Source of the DNA: JBAXTZ01 sp041666525
Lineage (GTDB): Bacteria > Bacillota > Negativicutes > JBAXTZ01
Length of the DNA: 8,663 nt
NCBI GenBank assembly: GCA_041666525.1
Contig: JBAYGT010000034.1
Coordinates: 1-8,663, forward strand
Direction of reading: 5' to 3'
Made by a program: the position numbers and the translations under genes. The notes beneath the pieces were generated by a model. It saw only the letters and a program-made list of their open reading frames with translations. It was not told the DNA's origin and ran no database searches. How positions within the stretch are numbered: position 1 is the first letter of the stretch; each line of letters starts with the position of its first letter. Positions 1 to 6,761 of the stretch are shown here, piece by piece.

Positions 1-192
1 AATTAATTTATCAGCCGACCTCTCACACCACCGTACGTACCGTTCGGTATACGGCGGTTCAGTAAATTAAGCACAGGTTCTCGTATCGCTTGAGTATATT
101 ATCATATCCCAGCGTTTCGAGATGTTCACTCGTGAGCGTTCTATGCAGAATAGGGCTACTGGCAATCCGCCAGTAGCCTTTTCTTGTGTTTG
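1..192 (-). repeat. Direct repeat, left copy (intron 3' region)
   Basis: These 192 bases match 8362-8543 in the same orientation. The differences are one substitution (G at 134 against A at 8485, silent in the maturase frame, Leu CTC/CTT) and a 10-base block present here in domain V (about 33-42) but absent on the right. Similarity ends after base 192, where the right copy is interrupted by an IS3-family element. The repeat probably continues leftwards beyond the window, because the right copy extends 18 bases further to the intron 3' end. Confidence 0.95.
25..60 (-). other. Intact group II intron domain V (left copy)
   Basis: On the minus strand the segment folds as a lower stem CCGCCGTA pairing with TACGGTGG (one G-U pair), an upper stem TACC/GGTA closed by a GAAC tetraloop, and a two-base CG bulge on the 3' side. 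This is the standard domain V architecture, with a CGC-type catalytic triad as in group IIC introns. All catalytic elements are present here, unlike in the right copy. Confidence 0.85.
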
Positions 193-240
193 CCCATTCC
201 CACGCCCTGTTATCTGGTATTCCGAGTCTTTTCAGATTCC
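59..240 (-). pseudogene. Group II intron maturase, C-terminal remnant (left)
   Basis: About 60 codons of the C-terminal end of a group II intron-encoded reverse transcriptase/maturase remain, ending at a TGA that directly abuts domain V. The diagnostic stretch is LKRLGIPDNRAWEWANTRKG followed by YWRIASSPILHRTL, LETLGY and a terminal RYENLCLIY, typical of the maturase tail. The reverse transcriptase fingers, palm (YADD) and thumb are absent. Going upstream, the frame runs into domain I RNA sequence at about 231-240 and meets an in-frame TAG shortly beyond. The 65-codon open frame from base 256 therefore includes translated intron RNA and is not a gene. The fusion point GGAATCTGAA fits both domain I and maturase codons, so the exact breakpoint is ambiguous by about ten bases. 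Confidence 0.87.
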
Positions 241-343
241 GCCTCACGGCGGACACCCTTGCCCTCTGCTAACAGTTCCTACTACCAAGCCTGTAACGGA
301 CTTTCACCGTCAAGCTGTTACGCATGCCCGGCACACCAACAGC

Positions 344-382
344 AAGACCGCTATCCAAGCAAACAGCTTGAGTAGCGGTCTT
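344..382 (-). terminator. Intrinsic terminator hairpin at the end of the operon
   Basis: A perfect 10-bp stem (tagcggtctt at 373-382 with aagaccgcta at 344-353) continues, after one C-A mismatch, into a further six pairs capped by a short T-rich loop. It starts 10 bases after the last stop codon of the operon. On the minus strand only TTGCTGTTG-like sequence follows before the intron begins at 336. On the plus strand the same stem is followed by a better T-rich run (383-400), so it may act in both directions. A hairpin immediately upstream of the intron is what group IIC introns recognise as a target. Confidence 0.82.
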
Positions 383-391
383 GTTTGTTTA

Positions 392-1585
392 TTAGTTATT
401 TTCCATTAAAGGCAATAACTCTTCCACCAATTTGCGCAAAGTAAGTTTTCCACCTAACAAATCACAATACTCATCAGTTTTTTTCAATTCGCAGCTTATG
501 CTTTCCAGATTTACCGACTGATTATTACGCACAGCTTTTATCAATGAATTTTTATGGCTGTCTTCTTTGTCGACAAATTCAATAATTTGCACGGTATAAC
601 CAAAAGCTTTTAAAATATTAGCGCGAACAGCATCGGTTGCCAGTTCACAAAGACGCTGCTTCAACAACGGATACTGGGCGATTTCCGGAAGATAACGGCT
701 ATCAAAGCTATGCGCCAGCTCATGATGGCAACAGGGTGAGCAAAGAATTATTTTTGATTTCCAACGCAGAGCATTAAACAACACCATGTCGGTCGCAACA
801 TTACAGGCATGTAATGACATTGTAACGTCAACACCTGACCAAGGTGAATTAAAAGTGTTGATATCGCCGTGCACAAAGTCGATCTGCTTCAATTGGGCCT
901 TGGCTACAATTGCCTTACAAGTCTGCACCACATCCGGTTTCAAATCAACACCGATTGTATTGACGGCATAGTTCTGGCTCAAAAAAAAGTTGTGCGCCAA
1001 TATTGACAAATAAGCTTTGCCGCAGCATAAATCGACAATATTCAACCGTTTTTTAAAGTTTTCGGCAGTCACCATTCCTGCCAACACTTCAATAAATTTG
1101 TTAGCCTGATTAAATTTGTGACGACGGCTGGGCAATAAATCACCATGCTCGTCTGCTAAATTTAATCCGCGCAAAATACTAACGCTGTTTGGATGACCAC
1201 TTATATAATCATACTTACTGGCATCGTGAGCGGCAGGTTGAACGGATACCGCTGCAGATATTTTATTAGTAATAACCAGTTTTCCAGAATCAAATATTTT
1301 TATATCGCAATTGCCTGAATTAGTCATAATAACGCAATTGTGATAATCGTCGCTTAACAACCCGATAAACCGCCCGACGGCATTTTTTAACGTCAAGTTT
1401 TCGTGTATTGCCTTGTTGTCCGTCAAGTAATGCGTAAGCTGTATGAATGGCTGCTGCTTGTTCAGAAATAACCGCGCCTCAGTTTTTCTATAATTACTGT
1501 TAACAGGTTTAGAAAACACGATTTTATTAAAAATTTGCCCGTCAACTACTGCCGACAAAACTTCCGCTAATCTGTTCCTGCTCAT
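392..1585 (-). CDS. Class I SAM-dependent methyltransferase, target unknown
   Basis: A 397-residue protein, with no signal peptide or membrane segment apparent. The C-terminal half is a Rossmann methyltransferase. Motif I is IVDLCCGKAYLS (183-194), where the usual GxGxG is degenerate. Motif II is IGVDLKPD (211-218), followed by DFVHGDIN (236-243), then SLHACNVATD (257-266) and CSPCCHHEL (282-290). The LHAC-ATD and PCCHHE pair, preceded by KFNQANKFIEVL (157-168), matches the Methyltransf_32-like family as I recall it; substrates of the bacterial members are not established. The first 130 residues form a less conserved N-terminal domain. ATG at 1585 was chosen because it makes an ATGA overlap with the guaA stop and has GAG 5 bases upstream; an in-frame GTG at 1591 is less likely. 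It is the last gene before the terminator, so probably translationally coupled to guaA. The methyltransferase class is firm; the biological role is unknown. Confidence 0.87.
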   Translation of the reverse strand: MSRNRLAEVLSAVVDGQIFNKIVFSKPVNSNYRKTEARLFLNKQQPFIQLTHYLTDNKAIHENLTLKNAVGRFIGLLSDDYHNCVIMTNSGNCDIKIFDSGKLVITNKISAAVSVQPAAHDASKYDYISGHPNSVSILRGLNLADEHGDLLPSRRHKFNQANKFIEVLAGMVTAENFKKRLNIVDLCCGKAYLSILAHNFFLSQNYAVNTIGVDLKPDVVQTCKAIVAKAQLKQIDFVHGDINTFNSPWSGVDVTMSLHACNVATDMVLFNALRWKSKIILCSPCCHHELAHSFDSRYLPEIAQYPLLKQRLCELATDAVRANILKAFGYTVQIIEFVDKEDSHKNSLIKAVRNNQSVNLESISCELKKTDEYCDLLGGKLTLRKLVEELLPLMENN

Positions 1586-3111
1586 TCCCACTCAATCGTC
1601 GCCGGTGGTTTTGAAGTAATGTCATAGACCACGCGATTAACTCCCTGCACTTCGTTTATTACTCGCCGGGAAATGCTGTCGAGAACATCGTAGGGTATAC
1701 GTACCCAGTCCGCCGTCATTCCATCTTCACTAGACACCGCGCGCACACCAAGCGTATAGGCATAAGTCCGCTCATCACCCATAACGCCAACACTCTTTGC
1801 ACAAATCAACACGGCAAACGACTGCCATATTTCTTTGCGATTAGATGATTTTTGTAATTCCTCGCGCACGATGGCATCCGCCTCACGCAGAATGTGTAAT
1901 CGTTCCGGCGTGATTGCGCCGATTATGCGAATCGCCAAGCCCGGACCGGGAAACGGCTGCCGCTCAACAATTTCCGGCGGCAATCCAAGTTCGCGTCCAA
2001 GCGCACGTACCTCATCTTTGTATAAATCTCGAAGTGGCTCGCACAGCTCAAACTCCATATCTTCGGGAAGTCCGCCCACGTTATGATGACTCTTAATTAC
2101 TTCTGCAGTATCGGTACCGCTTTCGATTACATCCGGATACAGCGTTCCTTGTACTAAATAATCTATTTGACCAATGTTTTTAGCCTCATCTTCAAACACC
2201 CGGATAAACTCTTCGCCAATTAGTTTGCGTTTTGTCTCCGGATCACTGACATCGTTGAGTTTCTCTAAAAACCTGCCAACTGCATCAACATATATCAGAT
2301 TCATGCCGCGTTCTTCGCGAAAAGTTTTAATAATTTGTTCAGATTCGTTTTTACGCATAAATCCATGGTTAACATACACACAAGTCAGTTGATTGCCAAC
2401 CGCACGATGAACGAGTGTCGCCGCAACTGCCGAATCCACACCGCCAGACATCGCACAAAGCACTTTTTTGCCGCCAATCTGCTTGCGAACGTTGTTAACC
2501 GCAATATCAACAAAGTTGCCCATATTCCAGTCACCGCTGCAACCACAAACATCGAACAAAAACTTGTTCAACATTTTTTGACCATTAATGGAATGAGTAA
2601 CTTCAGGATGAAACTGCAAACCATAGATTTTTTTATCAATGTTTTCCATTGCTGCAACCGGCGTGCTGGCGGTGTGCGCGGTAACTACATAGCCCGCTGG
2701 CGCTTGACTGATATAGTCACCATGGCTCATCCAAACCGTTTGCTTTGTTTCCAACCCGGAAAACAGGCATGATTTTTCAACTGTCAACGCAGTGCTTCCA
2801 TATTCACGGCTATTTGGCCGCTCAACTTTGCCGCCCAGCAAAAAAGCGGTTAATTGCATACCATAACAAATACCGAGTATTGGAATGGCCAATTCAAAAA
2901 TTCTTTTATCACAGTGCGGCGCTTTTTCACCGTAGACACTTGACGGTCCACCGGAAAATATTATCCCGCGCGGATTCTTGGCGAGAATTTCTTCTGATGT
3001 TAGCTTATAAGAAACTACTTCTGAATACACTCCGCACTCACGTACCCGCCGGCCAATCAACTGCGCATATTGTCCGCCAAAATCCATTACCAAAATTTTC
3101 TCTGCTTGCAT
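1582..3111 (-). CDS. guaA: GMP synthase (glutamine-hydrolysing)
   Basis: A 509-residue, full-length two-domain cytosolic enzyme that converts XMP, ATP and glutamine to GMP, the last step of de novo guanine nucleotide synthesis. The N-terminal class I glutamine amidotransferase runs from about residue 5 to 190: FGGQYAQLI near the start, FSGGPSSVY at 52-60, nucleophile Cys82 in GICYGMQ, and His168/Glu170 in LQFHPEVTH. The ATP-pyrophosphatase domain follows with its P-loop SGGVDS at 222-227, and the C-terminal dimerisation domain ends in the typical TSKPPATIEWE. ATG at 3111 is preferred over the adjacent GTG at 3114, because GGAG at 3120-3117 sits 5 bases from the ATG but only 2 from the GTG. 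It begins 9 bases after the tsaD stop and overlaps the next gene by 4 bases. No guanine or PRPP riboswitch is visible, so expression probably follows the operon promoter. Confidence 0.98.
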   Translation of the reverse strand: MQAEKILVMDFGGQYAQLIGRRVRECGVYSEVVSYKLTSEEILAKNPRGIIFSGGPSSVYGEKAPHCDKRIFELAIPILGICYGMQLTAFLLGGKVERPNSREYGSTALTVEKSCLFSGLETKQTVWMSHGDYISQAPAGYVVTAHTASTPVAAMENIDKKIYGLQFHPEVTHSINGQKMLNKFLFDVCGCSGDWNMGNFVDIAVNNVRKQIGGKKVLCAMSGGVDSAVAATLVHRAVGNQLTCVYVNHGFMRKNESEQIIKTFREERGMNLIYVDAVGRFLEKLNDVSDPETKRKLIGEEFIRVFEDEAKNIGQIDYLVQGTLYPDVIESGTDTAEVIKSHHNVGGLPEDMEFELCEPLRDLYKDEVRALGRELGLPPEIVERQPFPGPGLAIRIIGAITPERLHILREADAIVREELQKSSNRKEIWQSFAVLICAKSVGVMGDERTYAYTLGVRAVSSEDGMTADWVRIPYDVLDSISRRVINEVQGVNRVVYDITSKPPATIEWE

Positions 3112-3120
3112 CACAGCTCC

Positions 3121-4155
3121 TTATTCACTCGTATTATCATTTTTTCCAATCGGATAATTCGGCACAGCGTTTAAATCCCAACCTGCAGTTTTACCAGCAA
3201 TCAGGCTATAATAGCCGCGTGATGCCACCATCGCGGCATTGTCGGTACACAGCACGGCTGGCGGCACAAAAAGTTCAATGTCTTTTTGTTTGCAATAAAT
3301 TTGCAGTGTTTCACGAACTTTATTATTAGCGGCAACACCGCCGGCTAAAACAATTTTGCTATAGCCAAATTGTTTTGAAGCAGAAACCGCGTTAATTGCA
3401 AGCGTTTCACAAACCACTCGCTGAAATGACGCTGCGACATCCGCAATAACAATCTCAACTCCGCGTTGCTCACAATTATGCAGATAATTTATAACAGCTG
3501 ATTTCAATCCACTAAAACTAAAATCAAAATTGGTAACAGGCAATGATTTCAACCGTGCACGCGGAAAATCAATCGCATGCTCATTACCATTCAAAGCTAA
3601 TTTTTCGACCTCTGGCCCCCCTGGATATGGTAGGCCAAGCACCCGGGCGACCTTATCAAACGCCTCTCCGGCTGCATCATCACGAGTTTGTCCGAGTAAC
3701 CGGTAGCTATTATAATCATCAACCGCAATCAATGATGTATGTCCGCCAGAAACAACCAAAGCTAAGAAAGATGGATGCAAATCCGGAAAACTGAGAATAT
3801 TAGCAAATACATGACTCTCGATATGATGTGCGGCAATAAGCGGTTTATCTGCAGCAAATGCCAGTGTCTTCGCCACTGCAACCCCGACAAGTAACGCTCC
3901 TACCAATCCAGGTCCGTTAGTTACAGCAATGCCATCAAGTTGCTCAAGGGTAACCGATGCCTCAGTTAATGCTTGGTCAATAATTAGCATGATATTTTCT
4001 ACATGTTTGCGCGAAGCTATTTCCGGCACCACACCGCCATATATTTTATGTATATCAATCTGCGATGAAATAACATTAGATAACAGTTCGCGGCCTGAAC
4101 GCACTACTGCGGCACTTGTTTCATCACAACTGGTTTCAATTCCGAGAATTAACAT
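3121..4155 (-). CDS. tsaD: tRNA threonylcarbamoyltransferase catalytic subunit TsaD
   Basis: A 344-residue protein of the Kae1/TsaD family, which transfers the threonylcarbamoyl group from threonylcarbamoyl-adenylate to A37 of ANN-decoding tRNAs, giving t6A. It works in the cytosol with TsaB and TsaE, both encoded just upstream. Visible motifs are ILGIETSCDETSAA at the N-terminus, NGPGLVGALLVG (80-91), the metal-binding HIESH (His111, His115), VVSGGHTSL (134-142), AFDKVARVLGLPYPGG (165-180), FSFSGLK (212-218), LAGGVAANN (270-278) and the third metal ligand Asp305 in CTDNAAM. All active-site elements are present and the length is normal. The ATG at 4155 overlaps the rimI stop by 7 bases. A GGGGAGG lies about 13 bases upstream, rather far, so translation may rely on coupling to rimI. 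Confidence 0.98.
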   Translation of the reverse strand: MLILGIETSCDETSAAVVRSGRELLSNVISSQIDIHKIYGGVVPEIASRKHVENIMLIIDQALTEASVTLEQLDGIAVTNGPGLVGALLVGVAVAKTLAFAADKPLIAAHHIESHVFANILSFPDLHPSFLALVVSGGHTSLIAVDDYNSYRLLGQTRDDAAGEAFDKVARVLGLPYPGGPEVEKLALNGNEHAIDFPRARLKSLPVTNFDFSFSGLKSAVINYLHNCEQRGVEIVIADVAASFQRVVCETLAINAVSASKQFGYSKIVLAGGVAANNKVRETLQIYCKQKDIELFVPPAVLCTDNAAMVASRGYYSLIAGKTAGWDLNAVPNYPIGKNDNTSE

Positions 4156-4655
4156 GCCGTTGTGTTCGCCTCCCCTTTATCGCGTTCTATTGCCCTGCTG
4201 ATATCGTACAGCCACATAATCAGTGCATGTTCACCCGGCGAATAATAATTGAGCCGGACTCCCTCGTCAACAAACCCAAAACTCCGGTATAATTCTACAG
4301 CTGCAATGTTCTGGTCGCTTACTTCCAGAGTCATTTTTTCTGCCAACCGTCCCAATCCGTATTCGATAGTCGAACGTAACAAAGCCTTGGCGATGCCAAG
4401 CCGGCGGAACTGCGGCAACACTGCGATATTATTCAGGTGAATTTCATCGATTATACACCAAAAACCAGAGTAGCCGACAATTTTACTGTCGACTGTTGCA
4501 ACGAAATAAATCGCCATTCCTTCAGCGGCCTCTTCAACAAAAGCCGATAACGGCCACATGGCACCATCAAATGACTGTTTTTCAATATTGTATATATCTT
4601 CGACTTCGTGTAACAACATTCGTCGTACTACATAATCGGTCTTTTTTTCTGCCAC
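4149..4655 (-). CDS. rimI: RimI-type GNAT N-acetyltransferase
   Basis: A 168-residue single-domain GNAT enzyme. RimI proteins acetylate the N-terminal amine of ribosomal protein bS18 from acetyl-CoA and sometimes act on other proteins; the substrate here is inferred from family and location. The fold is visible as VRRMLLHEVEDIYNIEKQSF (10-29), the strand IHLNNIAVLPQFRRLGIAKALL (72-93) carrying the acetyl-CoA pyrophosphate loop RRLGIA, and TLEVSDQNIAAVELYRSFGF (109-128), with Glu111 and Tyr123 in the usual catalytic positions. The start is a GTG directly abutting the tsaB stop (TAAGTG), with GGAG 7 bases upstream. An internal Met13 would remove the first beta strand and is rejected. The last 20 residues are poorly conserved and charged. 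The position between tsaB and tsaD is the common arrangement in Bacillota. Confidence 0.92.
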   Translation of the reverse strand: MAEKKTDYVVRRMLLHEVEDIYNIEKQSFDGAMWPLSAFVEEAAEGMAIYFVATVDSKIVGYSGFWCIIDEIHLNNIAVLPQFRRLGIAKALLRSTIEYGLGRLAEKMTLEVSDQNIAAVELYRSFGFVDEGVRLNYYSPGEHALIMWLYDISRAIERDKGEANTTAC

Positions 4656-5333
4656 TTACTTACTCCGTTCAAACAACTCCTCGGCTGCTGATTTGCGAAT
4701 ATAAATCGGCTCAAGTGTGTTAATATCACTGAACATTTTTCGCCCATACATATACTGCGCGGCAATACCAGTGAATCCGGCGCGCGGCAAAGTCATTTTC
4801 TCCGCCACAAACGACACATTTGCCGTGCCAGCCATTATTTCACGTATTTCAGCAGTAATTTCACCACAAAAACAGTAACTGTCAGCGGTTTTAACTAATT
4901 CTGGCAACTTGGTTTTGGCAACAACTGCAATTTCACTGCATTCACCATCAACTCCGTATACCGCCACATAAACGTTTCCCTGCTGGGCATCAATAACCGG
5001 GATAGCATACTCAGCACAGTCTTTGGCTTGCAAAAACAGCGTCCGCATCGTCGGCACACCAATCAGTGGAATTTTCAAAGCGTACGCCAAAGCCTTGGCC
5101 GTCGCCAACCCGATACGCAAACCAGTGAACGACCCCGGCCCGATACCAACTGCAACCGCATTCACTGCCGCCTTTTCAACACCGGTTTCTACAAACAACT
5201 GAACAATATTCGGCAACAGCGCAACTGAATGATTACGTAAATTTTGAGTAGTATGCTCCGCCAACAGCTTGCCGTCTTTTAACAAAGCTACGCTGCAGGA
5301 GATTGTCGAAGTTTCAATCGCTAATATCAACAT
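4656..5333 (-). CDS. tsaB: tRNA t6A37 modification partner TsaB
   Basis: A 225-residue catalytically inactive ASKHA paralogue of TsaD that forms the TsaB-TsaD heterodimer needed for t6A synthesis and recruits TsaE. It opens with LILAIETSTISCSVAL (2-17) and carries the family signature GPGSFTGLRIGLATAKALA (65-83), followed by VIDAQQGNVYVAVY (113-126) and the terminal PIYIRKSAAEE (209-219). It lacks the two-histidine metal site of TsaD, as expected. The ATG at 5333 was chosen: GAGG lies 6 bases upstream and the resulting MLILAIETS start is the family norm. A TTG at 5345 adds only four residues, and that TTG overlaps the Shine-Dalgarno itself. The gene overlaps the end of tsaE by 20 bases and abuts rimI, so coupled translation is likely. 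Confidence 0.96.
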   Translation of the reverse strand: MLILAIETSTISCSVALLKDGKLLAEHTTQNLRNHSVALLPNIVQLFVETGVEKAAVNAVAVGIGPGSFTGLRIGLATAKALAYALKIPLIGVPTMRTLFLQAKDCAEYAIPVIDAQQGNVYVAVYGVDGECSEIAVVAKTKLPELVKTADSYCFCGEITAEIREIMAGTANVSFVAEKMTLPRAGFTGIAAQYMYGRKMFSDINTLEPIYIRKSAAEELFERSK

Positions 5334-5754
5334 TTTTTGCCTCAATTGTCAATTTGCGTCCCGCTCTGTCGGATAGCCTCTCCATAGTTATCCTAATTGA
5401 ATGTTCCGGCATCAGGCTGACAAACTTTTCTGCCCATTCAATAATTGCCACTCCATCGCTCTCAATCATTTCGAAGAAACCAATATCATCCAATTCATAA
5501 CTGTTATGCAATCGGTATAAATCAAGATGGTAAATCGGACAACGGCCGCAATAGATGTTGATTAATGCAAAAGTCGGGCTGGAAACCTCATCATCCGATT
5601 CCAACCCTTTAGCAATTCCTTTTGCCAACTGCGTTTTTCCAGCACCTAAATCACCGGTCAATAATAAAACAGCACCACTACGCAGTTTGTTTCCGATTTT
5701 AATACCAAAAGCGTATGTATCATCGCATGTTGGTAAATATATCTCTCTAGTCAC
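5314..5754 (-). CDS. tsaE: tRNA threonylcarbamoyladenosine biosynthesis ATPase TsaE
   Basis: A 146-residue P-loop ATPase that binds the TsaB-TsaD dimer and allows multiple turnovers of t6A formation. The Walker A motif GDLGAGKT spans residues 34-41. SSPTFALINIY (58-68) is the switch I-like loop, HLDLYRL (76-82) follows, and IIEWAEK (104-110) is the conserved acidic/Trp motif; all are standard for the family and the length is normal. The start is a GTG at 5754 overlapping the end of thiL (TGTGACTAG), giving MTREIYLP, a typical TsaE N-terminus. No well-placed Shine-Dalgarno is seen (a GAGGG lies about 13 bases upstream), so initiation probably depends on ribosomes terminating on thiL. No in-frame ATG near the N-terminus offers a better start. 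Confidence 0.96.
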   Translation of the reverse strand: MTREIYLPTCDDTYAFGIKIGNKLRSGAVLLLTGDLGAGKTQLAKGIAKGLESDDEVSSPTFALINIYCGRCPIYHLDLYRLHNSYELDDIGFFEMIESDGVAIIEWAEKFVSLMPEHSIRITMERLSDRAGRKLTIEAKNVDISD

Positions 5755-6754
5755 AAAAATGATTATACCCTCTACTCTTTAATTCGATTATTTGTCCGGC
5801 ATCGGTCTGCATCCGTACACCAGAAAATTTATCCGTTACTTCGCCAATAACAGTTATTGCCGCTCTCGTAGTTTGGTCGAGTAATGTATAATTGGCCCGG
5901 CTCATTGTAAATACCAGTTCATAGTCTTCGCCGCCATATAACGCGTATTGCGTTGGCGATTTATCAAGTAACGATTGAATAGCGAGCGAGATTTTTGCAA
6001 CCGGAATGAGTTGCTCATCAATCAGGATTCCCGCCAAACTGCTTACCGCGATTTCATTAAGCTCGCTCGCCAATCCATCGCTAATATCGTTCATAGCCGT
6101 CGCGCCGTGTTCTGCCAGTTTCTGCCCAAGCTCGACCCGAGCTTGCGGGCGGCAATGCTTAATGAAAAATGCCTCGCTATCAGGTGTCGGAATAATATTT
6201 TTTTGAAGCAGTCTCAATCCGATTGACGATAATCCAAGGCTACCGCTAACTAACACTAAATCACCAACACCTGCGCCGCTGCGGTAGACTATTTTGTTGC
6301 TGTTAACTATTCCAGTCATCGCAACATTAATGATTATTTCCTTCGGACTGCGCACCGTATCACCGCCGATGATGTTTATCGCATATTGTCGGCAAGCCTG
6401 TTTCATACCGAGATAAAGCCGTTCAATTCGATCAACTTCCAGAGTTCCCGGTATACCAAGTGAAATCAGGCAATTCTGTGGCGTGCCACCCATCGCGGCA
6501 ATATCGCTAACACTGCAAATGATCGCTTTATACCCAACATCCTCGTCCTTCATCAACGTTGTAAAATGCACCGACTCCACCAGCATATCCGTAGTAAAAA
6601 GCTGAAAACTATTCTCGTCAGCGGTACGAACCACTGCGCAATCATCGCCGATTCCTTTTACCACATGTAGCCCGTCCGCTATCATATCAGTGTTCACTCG
6701 ATCAATTAAACCAAATTCGCCAATTTCTGACACAAGTTGTTGCCTGGTGCTCAT
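5747..6754 (-). CDS. thiL: Thiamine-monophosphate kinase
   Basis: A 335-residue enzyme of the AIR synthase/ThiL superfamily that phosphorylates thiamine monophosphate with ATP to thiamine diphosphate, the active cofactor, in the cytosol. Visible motifs, in order: GEFGLIDRV (12-20), GIGDDCAVV (34-42, magnesium/ATP), TTDMLVESVHF (54-64), SVSDIAAMGGTP (81-92), IIGGDTVRSP (128-137), MNDISDGLASEL (221-232), YGGEDYELVF (273-282) and SRGYNHF near the C-terminus. All metal-binding aspartates are present. The ATG at 6754 has AGGAG 4-5 bases upstream, and this site is built into the TAG stop of the preceding amidase gene (TAGGAG), so coupling is likely. No other thiamine gene and no TPP riboswitch is visible in the window, so here thiL is organised as a housekeeping gene. 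Confidence 0.97.
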   Translation of the reverse strand: MSTRQQLVSEIGEFGLIDRVNTDMIADGLHVVKGIGDDCAVVRTADENSFQLFTTDMLVESVHFTTLMKDEDVGYKAIICSVSDIAAMGGTPQNCLISLGIPGTLEVDRIERLYLGMKQACRQYAINIIGGDTVRSPKEIIINVAMTGIVNSNKIVYRSGAGVGDLVLVSGSLGLSSIGLRLLQKNIIPTPDSEAFFIKHCRPQARVELGQKLAEHGATAMNDISDGLASELNEIAVSSLAGILIDEQLIPVAKISLAIQSLLDKSPTQYALYGGEDYELVFTMSRANYTLLDQTTRAAITVIGEVTDKFSGVRMQTDAGQIIELKSRGYNHFCD

Positions 6755-6761
6755 ATTACTC

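Larger units (their letters stand above)
1..336 (-). mobile_element. Internally deleted group IIC intron, left copy, running off the window edge
   Basis: Read on the minus strand, the element opens at base 336 with GTGTGC, the group II 5' consensus, and continues through a recognisable domain I start (key segments GGTGAAAGTCC, GGGCAAGGGTGTCC and GGAATCTGAA, down to about base 231). It then passes straight into the C-terminal coding end of an intron maturase (about 230-59), an intact domain V (about 60-25) and the start of domain VI, which is cut by the window edge. From memory, the domain I start and domain V closely resemble the Oceanobacillus iheyensis group IIC intron; no search was run. 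The rest of domain I, domains II and III and most of the maturase are missing, so splicing in cis is very unlikely. The 5' end lies 7 bases after a terminator hairpin, the classic IIC target. Bases 1-192 recur at 8362-8543. Confidence 0.87.

Noticed and set aside
59..256. A 65-codon minus-strand frame starting at GTG 256 that might be listed as a small gene.
   Set aside because: Its first codons are intron domain I sequence and the rest is the maturase tail; it is a deletion fusion without a credible ribosome binding site.
122..409. Plus-strand open frames across the left intron and terminator region.
   Set aside because: They are antisense to intron RNA, run through the terminator hairpin, and have no recognisable protein features.
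1586..1591. GTG at 1591 as the methyltransferase start.
   Set aside because: ATG at 1585 gives the classic ATGA coupling with guaA and better spacing from GAG; the difference is only two residues.
3112..3114. GTG at 3114 as the guaA start.
   Set aside because: Only 2 bases separate it from GGAG; the next codon, ATG at 3111, has proper spacing.
2335..3329. Long plus-strand open frames opposite guaA and tsaD.
   Set aside because: They are shadows of strongly conserved minus-strand genes; the translations show no domain and cross gene boundaries.
5334..5345. TTG at 5345 as the tsaB start.
   Set aside because: The TTG overlaps the Shine-Dalgarno of the ATG at 5333, and the family begins with MLILAIETS.
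5762..5790. A TATAAT on the minus strand at the end of thiL, a possible internal promoter for tsaE.
   Set aside because: The -35 candidate (TAATCG) at 17-base spacing is very poor, there is no TGn extension, and the site is constrained by the thiL codons for GYNHF.
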